In this document: in pieces, positions 1 to 5,456 of the stretch | Layout: each line of letters starts with the position of its first letter | Numbering within the stretch: the stretch's first letter is position 1 | Assembly: GCA_964638245.1 (NCBI GenBank) | Contig: CAZWZG010000176.1 | Coordinates: 1 to 5,760 of the forward strand | DNA from: CAZWZG01 sp964638245 | Lineage (GTDB): Bacteria; Pseudomonadota; Alphaproteobacteria; Rhodobacterales; Rhodobacteraceae | Reading direction: 5' to 3' | DNA: 5,760 bases | Program-made: the position numbers and the translations under genes | The notes under the pieces: generated by a model | Databases searched by the model: none | What the model was told of the DNA's origin: nothing | Seen by the model: the letters and a program-made list of their open reading frames with translations, nothing else

Positions 1-740
1 CAAACCGCCGTTCGATTTCCTTCATCGGCGACGGCGGCTTTTGGCACAACGGGCTTACATCCTCGATCGGCAACGCTGTGTTCAACGAACATGACGGCGT
101 GGTGGTGATTGTCGACAATTACTATTCCGCGGCAACGGGTGGGCAAGACATCCTGTCGTCGCGCGCCGACAACGCTTCGAAATCAACCAAGCACCCAATC
201 AAGAAGGCTGTTCAGGGAATGGGCGTGAAATGGGTCCGCCAGATTGACCGGACCTACGATGTCGGACTGATGGAGCGCACTCTGACCGAAGCGCTATCAA
301 CGAAAGAAACCGGACCAAAGGTTATCATCGCCTCGTCAGAATGCATGTTGAACAAACAGCGCCGCGAGAAGCCCGTGCGCAGCAAGGCGCGAGCATCAGG
401 CAAACGTATGCTGCGCACGCGGTTCGGCGTTGATGAGGACGTCTGCACAGGTGATCACGCATGTATTCGTTTGTCGGGCTGCCCGTCGCTATCGCTAAAG
501 ACTTTGGATGACCCATTACGCGACGATCCCGTCGCGGCCATCGACACCAATTGCGTCGGTTGCGGGAATTGCGGAGAGGTTGCTGATGCGGCAGTGCTTT
601 GTCCGTCGTTCTATCAAGCCGATCTGGTGGAGAATCCACGTCCGTTCGAAACTTGGCTGAGTGGCCTTCAGAACCGCGCCATCGCTTGGTTACAAAAGAG
701 GCGCGCATCCAAACGGATTACACTTGGGCCACAGGCGTGA
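1..740 (+). CDS. iorA: Indolepyruvate ferredoxin oxidoreductase alpha subunit, C-terminal part (5' end outside window)
   Basis: Reading from base 3, the frame is open from the window edge to the TGA at 738-740, giving 245 residues. The enzyme oxidatively decarboxylates aryl-pyruvates (family substrate indole-3-pyruvate) with CoA to aryl-acetyl-CoA, CO2 and reduced ferredoxin in the cytoplasm. The fragment opens with the thiamine diphosphate site: GDGGFWHNG (residues 9-17), then VDNYYSAATGGQ (about 36-47), matching the GDG...N and DNxxTAMTG signature of 2-oxoacid oxidoreductases. A C-terminal ferredoxin-like domain follows: CTGDHACIRLSGCPSL (Cys codons at 444, 462 and 480) and CVGCGNC...CP (552-602). 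The second motif is a complete 4Fe-4S set. The first has only three cysteines, with Asp where the second Cys of CxxCxxC is expected. A full subunit of this family is roughly 600-730 aa, so most of the gene lies upstream. It overlaps iorB by 4 bases (GTGA). A start inside the window is excluded because the frame is already coding for the conserved domain before any internal start codon. Confidence 0.93.
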   Translation, partial: NRRSISFIGDGGFWHNGLTSSIGNAVFNEHDGVVVIVDNYYSAATGGQDILSSRADNASKSTKHPIKKAVQGMGVKWVRQIDRTYDVGLMERTLTEALSTKETGPKVIIASSECMLNKQRREKPVRSKARASGKRMLRTRFGVDEDVCTGDHACIRLSGCPSLSLKTLDDPLRDDPVAAIDTNCVGCGNCGEVADAAVLCPSFYQADLVENPRPFETWLSGLQNRAIAWLQKRRASKRITLGPQA

Positions 741-2215
741 GTGCTATACTCAAAATTGCTGTTCTTGCGGTCGGCGGCCAAGGCGGCGGCGTTTTGTCAA
801 ACTGGATCGTGGCACTCGCCGAAGCCAACGGACACGTCGCACAGATGACGTCTGTTGCTGGGGTCGCCCAGCGCACCGGTGCAACCATTTACTACATCGA
901 AATAGCGCCTGCCGCAGCAGAGCAGATGATCTTTGCGCTATCTCCCACTCCCGGCAATATCGACGTTCTGATCGCCGCGGAAATCATGGAAGCAGGCCGC
1001 GCTGCACAACGCGGGTTTTTATCGCCCGACAAGACAACGCTGATCACCTCCACCCACCGCATCTTCGCGGTTTCGGAAAAGGAACTGCCCGGCGACGGTC
1101 GTGGCGACGGCGGGGCAGTGCTGGATACGCTGGCAGGTCACGCGAAAAACATCGTTGCGTTCGATATGGAACGGATCGCGCAAGACACCGGAAGCTTTAT
1201 CTCTGCAAGCTTGTTTGGGGGACTGGCCCGATCAGGCGCGTTGCCGTTCGAGCCAGATGCATTTCGGGCCGTACTTTCTGAATCGCCCAAAGGTGCCGCA
1301 GCCAGCTTGCGCGCCTTTGATGCTGCCTTGGTGTTTGAGGATGTAGCGGACCGATTGCCTGCTGACCACGCAGACATGCACATTCCACCCAGCCTATTGT
1401 CGGATTGGCAAGAACTTGAGAAGCGCGTGTCAGATGCACCGCAGGACGCGCAGCGAATGCTGCGTGCTGGTTTGCGGAAGGTCGTCGATTATCAGGACGT
1501 GGCTTATGGTGCCGAGTATTTGGATCATGTTTCCACTTTCCTCGATTTTTCGACAGACCTGGATCAGGTCGCTGCGAAGTACATTGCCAATGCGATGTGT
1601 TATGACGACATCATCCGCGTTGCCGATCTAAAGACGCGCGCCAGCAGGGATGCGCGATTACGTAGTGAACAAGAGATACCACAAGACGGGATTGTTCACG
1701 TCACAGAGTACTTTCACCCCCGCGCGGAAGAGATTTGTGCAACGCTGCCGCTTGGTGCGGGGGAATGGATATCCGCGCGCCCAATGGCGATGCGCGTTTT
1801 GGGTCTATTCTTCCGGAAAGGGCGGCGCATTCGATCTGATCGGTTGTTCGGATTTGCGCTATTGTGGCTTTTGGCTGGTCTTCGCCCGAAACGGCGCAAG
1901 CTCTTACGACACGCGACGGAGCGCGCACATCTGGAACGGTTGATCGGCCGGGCGCAGTCTTGCCTTCCCGAACGCCAGGAACTGGCCGTCGAAGTCTTGA
2001 GCTGTCAAAGGCTGATCAAGGGATACTCCGACATACACGCTCTGGGGTTATCCCGTTTTGACAAGGTCATGTCGGGGCTCGAACTGGTTGAAGATCGGGA
2101 GGATGCATCTGAATGGGTGAAACGGCTACGCACCTCAGCACTGGCCGACACTACAGGTGAAGCTTTGGACGGAGCACTGAAAACCGTGAGGAGTTTCACT
2201 GCTCGGGCGGCTTAA
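737..2215 (+). CDS. iorB: Indolepyruvate oxidoreductase beta subunit family protein
   Basis: Partner of iorA, 492 residues from GTG 737. The open frame extends upstream to 599, but that stretch overlaps the end of iorA and has no family similarity. GTG 737 shares a GTGA overlap with the iorA stop and puts the conserved AVGGQGGGVLSNW motif at residues 11-23. The N-terminal domain (about 1-200) is the pyruvate-ferredoxin oxidoreductase gamma type, with the GGQGGG loop and TSVAGVAQRTGAT at 38-50. The remainder matches the long C-terminal extension of proteobacterial IorB proteins: DYQDVAYGAEYLD near 250, HVTEYFHPRAEEICATLP near 322-340, a basic/hydrophobic stretch with RKGRRIRSD and FGFALLWLLAGL near 357-380, and CQRLIKGYSDIHALGLSRFD near 420-440. 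That hydrophobic run is short and flanked by many basic residues, so I do not call a membrane segment. It runs tail-to-tail into the marR gene with a 20-bp overlap. The exact 2-oxoacid substrate is not readable from sequence. Confidence 0.92.
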   Translation: MSAILKIAVLAVGGQGGGVLSNWIVALAEANGHVAQMTSVAGVAQRTGATIYYIEIAPAAAEQMIFALSPTPGNIDVLIAAEIMEAGRAAQRGFLSPDKTTLITSTHRIFAVSEKELPGDGRGDGGAVLDTLAGHAKNIVAFDMERIAQDTGSFISASLFGGLARSGALPFEPDAFRAVLSESPKGAAASLRAFDAALVFEDVADRLPADHADMHIPPSLLSDWQELEKRVSDAPQDAQRMLRAGLRKVVDYQDVAYGAEYLDHVSTFLDFSTDLDQVAAKYIANAMCYDDIIRVADLKTRASRDARLRSEQEIPQDGIVHVTEYFHPRAEEICATLPLGAGEWISARPMAMRVLGLFFRKGRRIRSDRLFGFALLWLLAGLRPKRRKLLRHATERAHLERLIGRAQSCLPERQELAVEVLSCQRLIKGYSDIHALGLSRFDKVMSGLELVEDREDASEWVKRLRTSALADTTGEALDGALKTVRSFTARAA

Positions 2216-2654
2216 GCGCGTTTAAGAGCGCTTGCAAAACCGGCTTTATTCTTGCGGCATCCGTATCCGCCAGCGTCGCCAGCAACCGGTCCTCGTGTGA
2301 TTTTGCCCGCGCAACGAGGTTAGCCGCCAAACCGCGACCTTGCCGCGTCAAACGCACGCGCACCCGCCTTCTGTCAGACATATCTGGCACACGTTCGACG
2401 AAGCCACGCTTGTGCATCTGATCAACGGTTTTGGTCATCCGGGATTGTTCGAGCAAGCACTTTTCAGCTAGCTCGGTGATCATCAGCGCATCTTGATCGA
2501 CAAGGCAGGCAAGCACGCGCCATTCGGGAACGCGCAGACCCGCGTCACGCACCGAGGCATGGAAATCCGCACTCGCCCGCTCGCTGGCGACGGCCATGAG
2601 GTACAGCAGATATCCGTCAACAAAGTGTTCCGATTTATCGTATGGGGGCGACAT
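2196..2654 (-). CDS. MarR-family transcriptional regulator
   Basis: A 152-residue cytoplasmic DNA-binding protein, the usual length for MarR regulators. The winged helix-turn-helix spans about residues 44-105: an N-terminal helical dimerisation region, then VPEWRVLACL (42-51), the helix-turn-helix with ITELAEKCLLEQSRMTKTVD (59-78), and the wing with DMSDRRRVRVRLTRQG (91-106), whose DRR motif is diagnostic. ATG 2654 is preceded on the minus strand by GGAGG with 4 bases of spacing. A second ATG four bases upstream is out of frame. The gene is divergent from the reductase-oxygenase-ligase operon and shares a 72-bp control region with it, the standard layout for a MarR repressor controlling a catabolic operon and relieved by the substrate or a CoA-thioester intermediate. 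The effector is unknown. MarR regulators of auxin catabolism (IadR type) and of aryl-CoA catabolism (FerR, BadR, PaaR-like logic) are plausible functional analogues, but the sequence alone does not choose between them. Confidence 0.93.
   Translation of the reverse strand: MSPPYDKSEHFVDGYLLYLMAVASERASADFHASVRDAGLRVPEWRVLACLVDQDALMITELAEKCLLEQSRMTKTVDQMHKRGFVERVPDMSDRRRVRVRLTRQGRGLAANLVARAKSHEDRLLATLADTDAARIKPVLQALLNALKPPEQ
2214..2233 (+). terminator. Possible short hairpin just after the iorB stop
   Basis: AAGCGC (2214-2219) and GCGCTT (2228-2233) form a perfect 6-bp inverted repeat with an 8-base loop, starting inside the iorB stop codon. No T-run follows on the + strand, so it lacks the signature of an intrinsic terminator, and it lies inside the 3' coding end of marR. 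It could slow transcription between the converging genes, but it may be chance. Confidence 0.2.
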
Positions 2655-2665
2655 TCATCCTCCGG

Positions 2666-2679
2666 CAAGCTCACGCTTG
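2666..2679. repeat. Small inverted repeat overlapping the -35 element
   Basis: CAAGC (2666-2670) and GCTTG (2675-2679) are perfect 5-base inverted arms around TCAC. The right arm runs into the TTGACA -35 box. It could be a second regulator contact or chance. It does not share sequence with the 2689-2704 palindrome. Confidence 0.25.
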
Positions 2680-2705
2680 ACAGATTTTATATGATATTTC
2701 ATATT
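2677..2705 (+). promoter_or_regulatory. Sigma70-like promoter for the reductase-oxygenase-ligase operon
   Basis: TTGACA at 2677-2682 is a perfect -35 consensus. With a 17-base spacer, CATATT at 2700-2705 matches four of six bases of the -10 consensus. Transcription would then begin near 2712, just upstream of the GAAAGG ribosome-binding site, giving a very short leader. The -10 is imperfect and the start is not proven. The position between divergent genes and the perfect -35 support the call. Confidence 0.55.
2689..2704. promoter_or_regulatory. Palindromic operator candidate (MarR site)
   Basis: ATATGA (2689-2694) and TCATAT (2699-2704) are perfect inverted half-sites separated by TATT. With the central A:T pair, 14 of 16 bases are symmetric. 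Size and symmetry suit a MarR dimer, and the site covers the -10 region of the rightward promoter, where binding would block RNA polymerase. AT-rich DNA yields such palindromes fairly often by chance, so the call rests on position as much as sequence. Confidence 0.5.
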
Positions 2706-2726
2706 TTTCTAGTCGAAAGGATTCCG

Positions 2727-3659
2727 ATGGCTCAATTTCGTCTTGAAGCAAAGCAGGCGCTTACTGAAAGGATCTCTGCTTTCACGCTTGCGCCTTTGTG
2801 CGCGGATGCACCCACGTGGAAAGCTGGCGCGCATATAGACGTCGACCTTGGCGATTTGGGCACGCGGTCCTATTCCCTCATCCGATGGCCCGATAGTACC
2901 AACGAAATCCTGCAGATCGCCGTGCAGGCAGAGCCTGACGGAACCGGCGGCAGCCAAGCGATGCATGCGCTTGAGGTTGGTACCGAGCTAACCATTTCCC
3001 ATCCCAAGAACAGCTTTGAATTACAAAACACCGAGAAACCGGTCGCCTTGATTGCAGGCGGGATTGGCGTGACGCCTTTGATCTCCATGGCGACACAACT
3101 GCTCGCAGAAAATGCGCCATTCGGTTTTCACTACACGGGTCGCAGCCGATCGGTCATGGCTTACGTGGACGAACTCGCAGAAACCATCGGCGAGCGATTG
3201 AGCGTCTACACCGACGATGCTGATCCGATTGATCTCTCAGCCCTCCTTAAAGGGAAATCCGAGCAAACCGTCTATATCTGCGGTCCGAAGGGCATGATTG
3301 ATGCAGCACGGAACGCAGCGTCAGATGCAGGCATCGCGAATGACGACATTCATGTCGAGCTTTTCACCACGCCAGACGCGCAAGACGGCGATGTCGCCTT
3401 TGAGGTCGAGCTTGGCTCTACCGGTGAAGTGGTTACCGTTGGTGCGGGCGTGACGATCATCGAAGCGCTCGAAGAGGCGGGACACGATGTTCTCTACGAC
3501 TGCCAGCGCGGGGATTGCGGGATTTGTCAGGTTGATGTGCTGGTTGGCACGCCCGATCACCGTGATGTCGTGTTGAGCGATGATGAAAAAGCCAGCGGCA
3601 AAGTTATGCAGATCTGTGTCAGCCGTGCAAAATCTGCCCGTCTGGTGTTGGACATTTAG
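2727..3659 (+). CDS. PDR/VanB-type ferredoxin reductase of a Rieske oxygenase
   Basis: A 310-residue class IA oxygenase reductase that takes electrons from NADH through FMN to a plant-type [2Fe-2S] cluster and on to the Rieske oxygenase encoded next. Domain order is FMN, NAD, [2Fe-2S], as in phthalate dioxygenase reductase and VanB. The flavin motif RSYSL is at residues 47-51, the pyridine-nucleotide motif GGIGVTP at 111-117, and ICGPKGM at 184-190. The C-terminal cluster has Cys259, Cys264, Cys267 (CQRGDCGIC) and Cys297. ATG 2727 is chosen because GAAAGG (2715-2720) lies 6 bases upstream and the protein then begins at the family's usual N-terminus. The frame is open back to 2493, but that extension would run through the promoter region and antisense to marR. 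The 310-residue length is normal for the family. It is the first gene of the operon, and its TAG stop lies inside the next gene's Shine-Dalgarno sequence. Physiological partner: the alpha/beta oxygenase downstream (inferred from adjacency). Confidence 0.93.
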   Translation: MAQFRLEAKQALTERISAFTLAPLCADAPTWKAGAHIDVDLGDLGTRSYSLIRWPDSTNEILQIAVQAEPDGTGGSQAMHALEVGTELTISHPKNSFELQNTEKPVALIAGGIGVTPLISMATQLLAENAPFGFHYTGRSRSVMAYVDELAETIGERLSVYTDDADPIDLSALLKGKSEQTVYICGPKGMIDAARNAASDAGIANDDIHVELFTTPDAQDGDVAFEVELGSTGEVVTVGAGVTIIEALEEAGHDVLYDCQRGDCGICQVDVLVGTPDHRDVVLSDDEKASGKVMQICVSRAKSARLVLDI

Positions 3660-3663
3660 GAGG
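3658..3663 (+). promoter_or_regulatory. Ribosome-binding site deciding the oxygenase alpha start
   Basis: AGGAGG at 3658-3663 overlaps the reductase TAG stop and sits 5 bases before ATG 3669. A GTG at 3663 is in frame but falls inside this Shine-Dalgarno sequence, so ATG 3669 is the better start. The overlap suggests translational coupling of reductase and oxygenase. Confidence 0.8.
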
Positions 3664-3668
3664 TGACC

Positions 3669-4949
3669 ATGAACGCAGCCGACATCCGCGCGATGGTTCA
3701 AGGCCATCAGGTCCATCGCGACGTCTATACATCCCAAGCCATTTACACGGCGGAAATGCGGCATCTGTTCACCAATGCCTGGATCTTCGTCGGGCACGAC
3801 AGTCAGACACCCAACAAGGGCGATTACATCACCACGCAGATCGGCGATCAGCCAGTGATCCAAGTACGCCATAGCAATGGTGAAATTTACGTTCTGGACA
3901 ACCGGTGCCCCCATAAGGGCACCAAGATTGCAATCGACCGATCTGGCAACACAGGCAAATTCTTTCGCTGCCCCTATCATGCGTGGTCATTCAAGACAGA
4001 TGGCTGCCGCCTCGCGATCCCACTGAAGAAGGGATATGATGGCACCGGCCTCGAAAACACCGAAAATGGCAAGGGCATGGCGTCGGTTGGGGCTGTAAAG
4101 GTCTATCGCGGTTTCGTCTTTGCCCGCCTCGCCAAAAACGGCATCGCGTTCGAAGACTTCTTTGGGGAAAGCCTGTCGTCGATTGACAATATGGTTGATC
4201 GTTCTCCAGAGGGGCGACTTGAAATCTCGGGCCCGCCTCTGCGCTACATGCACAAATGCAATTGGAAGATGCTGGTCGAAAACCAGACCGACACATGTCA
4301 CCCGATGGTGGCGCATGAAAGCAGCGCCGGGACAGCCATCGATATCTACAAAGAATTGGGCGAACCCGAACCGCGCCCACCCGCGATGCAGATCATTGCG
4401 CCCTTCATGTCGCCCTATGATTTTTTCGAAAACATGGGCATCCGCACCTGGCCCAATGGGCACGGTCATACCGGCGTCAACATGTCGATCCATTCGAACT
4501 ACGACGCGATCCCCGGATATTTCGAGGCGATGACCGATGCGTATGGTGCAGACCGCGCCAAAGAAATCCTGGACGAAAACCGGCACAACACGGTCTATTT
4601 TCCAAATGTGATGGTCAAAGCGCCGCTGCAGCAGTTGCGCAATTTCATCCCGCTTGGGCCGGACAAAACGCTGGTGGAAAGCTACGTCTACCGGTTGGTC
4701 GGCGCGCCTGACCGGTTGGTTGCGATGTCGGCAATGTACAATCGTATGATCAATGCACCCACTTCCATCGTCGGTCATGATGATCTTGAGATGTACGAAC
4801 GCGCGCAGGAAGGATTGCTGTCTAACGGGCTGGAATGGGTGAACATCCAGCGTCTTTATAAAGAGGATGAGGACTTCTCGGTCGAACGGCACGACCGAGC
4901 GCCAGATGCGCAACCAGTTCGACGCTTGGGTCAAATTCATGACAGCTGA
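3669..4949 (+). CDS. Aromatic ring-hydroxylating oxygenase alpha subunit (Rieske), C-terminus frameshifted
   Basis: Catalytic subunit of a two-subunit Rieske non-heme iron oxygenase, 426 residues as it reads. The Rieske [2Fe-2S] ligands are Cys80 and His82 (CPHKGT) and Cys101 and His104 (CPYHAW). The mononuclear iron site is NWKMLVENQTDTCHPMVAH (198-216): Asp208 is the electron-bridging residue, His211 and His216 are ligands, and the third ligand is Asp371 or Asp372 in VGHDDLEMYERAQEGL. All catalytic residues are therefore intact. After DFSV (about residue 404) the reading frame departs from the family: the last 22 residues (ERHDRAPDAQ...) look random, while the +1 frame from 4888 encodes the expected GTTERQMRNQFDAWVKFMT tail and ends at 4972-4974, overlapping the beta-subunit ATG. 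With one base removed the protein would be 434 residues. The substrate is likely an aromatic or indolic carboxylate judging from the neighbours; neither substrate nor regiospecificity can be read from sequence. Confidence 0.9.
   Translation: MNAADIRAMVQGHQVHRDVYTSQAIYTAEMRHLFTNAWIFVGHDSQTPNKGDYITTQIGDQPVIQVRHSNGEIYVLDNRCPHKGTKIAIDRSGNTGKFFRCPYHAWSFKTDGCRLAIPLKKGYDGTGLENTENGKGMASVGAVKVYRGFVFARLAKNGIAFEDFFGESLSSIDNMVDRSPEGRLEISGPPLRYMHKCNWKMLVENQTDTCHPMVAHESSAGTAIDIYKELGEPEPRPPAMQIIAPFMSPYDFFENMGIRTWPNGHGHTGVNMSIHSNYDAIPGYFEAMTDAYGADRAKEILDENRHNTVYFPNVMVKAPLQQLRNFIPLGPDKTLVESYVYRLVGAPDRLVAMSAMYNRMINAPTSIVGHDDLEMYERAQEGLLSNGLEWVNIQRLYKEDEDFSVERHDRAPDAQPVRRLGQIHDS
4877..4899. repeat. Perfect 8-bp inverted repeat spanning the frameshift point
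   Basis: CTCGGTCG (4877-4884) and CGACCGAG (4892-4899) are exact reverse complements around the 7-base loop AACGGCA. Six of the eight pairs are G:C, so the hairpin should be stable. It sits where the alpha-subunit frame is lost. Removing G4884 restores the protein frame and shortens the stem by one pair. Confidence 0.75.
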
Positions 4950-4974
4950 CCAGCCCGAGGAGGCAGAGGCATGA
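4885..4974 (+). pseudogene. Displaced C-terminal coding segment of the oxygenase alpha subunit (frameshift)
   Basis: In the frame beginning GGC at 4888, the codons read GTTERQMRNQFDAWVKFMT followed by ADQPEEAEA and TGA at 4972-4974. MRNQF..W is the conserved C-terminal motif of Rieske alpha subunits, and the TGA overlaps the beta ATG at 4971 as ATGA, the junction style used elsewhere in this cluster. The simplest reading is one extra base between about 4881 and 4888; for example, without G4884 the text would read ...DFSVNGTTERQ. It could be a real mutation, a sequencing error, or much less likely programmed frameshifting. Confidence 0.85.
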
Positions 4975-5456
4975 GCGCCACCATCACACGTGATAACATC
5001 ATCGACTTCATCTATGCCGAAGCACGCATGCTGGACGAGGGGCGTTATACCGAATGGCTGGGCCTCTGGATGCCGGACGCTCATTACTGGATGCCACTGG
5101 ATTACAAGCAAGCCGATCCTGTGAACGAGACCTCTCTGCTCTACGAGGATCAGTTCATGCTGCGCTTGCGTGTGGAACGGTTAAACGGCGAACGTACCTT
5201 CAGCCAAAAGCCCAAAAGCCGTTGTCACCACGTCATTCAACGCCCGTACGTGGACGTGTTTGACCCTGACAATGGTAATTTCCAGACCAACACATCGATG
5301 CACTATGTCGAGACGCGATTGGACGAACAGCAGCTTCTGGCGCTGACGGCGACACATGATTTGTGTCTTTTCGACGGTGAACTCAAGATCGCGGGCAAGA
5401 AGATGGAATTGCTGAATTCAGATGCCGCATTTGGCAACATCCAATTGCTGCCGTGA
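4971..5456 (+). CDS. Aromatic ring-hydroxylating oxygenase beta subunit
   Basis: A 161-residue small subunit, of normal length for the family, with the NTF2/SnoaL-like fold that packs under the alpha subunits in the alpha3beta3 enzyme. It has a structural rather than catalytic role. Recognisable stretches are IIDFIYAEARMLDEGRYTEWL (residues 9-29), DAHYWMPLDY (36-45), LLYEDQFMLRLRVERL (56-71), FSQKPKSRCHHVIQRPYVD (77-95) and a C-terminal DLCLFDGELKIAGKKMELLN strand pair. ATG 4971 has a strong GAGGAGG at 4957-4963 with 7 bases of spacing. The start overlaps the frame-corrected alpha stop as ATGA, which supports translational coupling in the ancestral arrangement; as the sequence stands, alpha stops 21 bases earlier. 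Its stop overlaps the GTG of the following ligase gene. Confidence 0.92.
   Translation: MSATITRDNIIDFIYAEARMLDEGRYTEWLGLWMPDAHYWMPLDYKQADPVNETSLLYEDQFMLRLRVERLNGERTFSQKPKSRCHHVIQRPYVDVFDPDNGNFQTNTSMHYVETRLDEQQLLALTATHDLCLFDGELKIAGKKMELLNSDAAFGNIQLLP

Larger units (their letters stand above)
2655..2726. promoter_or_regulatory. Divergent control region between marR and the dioxygenase operon
   Basis: This 72-bp spacer is distinctly AT-rich in its operon-proximal half (about 2683-2710) compared with the surrounding coding DNA. It holds the marR ribosome-binding site on the minus strand (GGAGG, complement of 2659-2663), a candidate promoter for the rightward operon, and two small inverted repeats. 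A leftward marR promoter must also lie here or overlap it, but no clear -35/-10 pair stands out on the minus strand. Confidence 0.7.

Noticed and set aside
599..736. Upstream in-frame extension of iorB from ATG 599
   Set aside because: It lies wholly within the conserved ferredoxin-domain coding end of iorA and has no family similarity. GTG 737 fits the GTGA coupling and the expected N-terminus.
2493..2726. Upstream in-frame extension of the reductase gene
   Set aside because: It would be antisense to marR and cross the promoter and operator region. ATG 2727 has a properly spaced ribosome-binding site and gives the normal reductase length.
3663..3668. GTG 3663 as the start of the oxygenase alpha subunit
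   Set aside because: The GTG is part of the AGGAGGTG Shine-Dalgarno sequence itself. ATG 3669 is correctly spaced from it.
4877..4899. Programmed ribosomal frameshift in the alpha gene
   Set aside because: No slippery heptamer or rare-codon/stop arrangement precedes the shift. The hairpin encloses the frame break rather than lying a spacer downstream, and Rieske alpha genes are not known for this mechanism. A mutation or sequence error is simpler.
3987..5111. Long minus-strand open frame (about 374 codons) opposite the oxygenase alpha gene, with another at 3321-3980
   Set aside because: The + strand carries all Rieske and mononuclear-iron motifs and strong ribosome-binding sites. The antisense frames show no recognisable domain and run across gene boundaries, as expected from biased codon use in GC-rich DNA.
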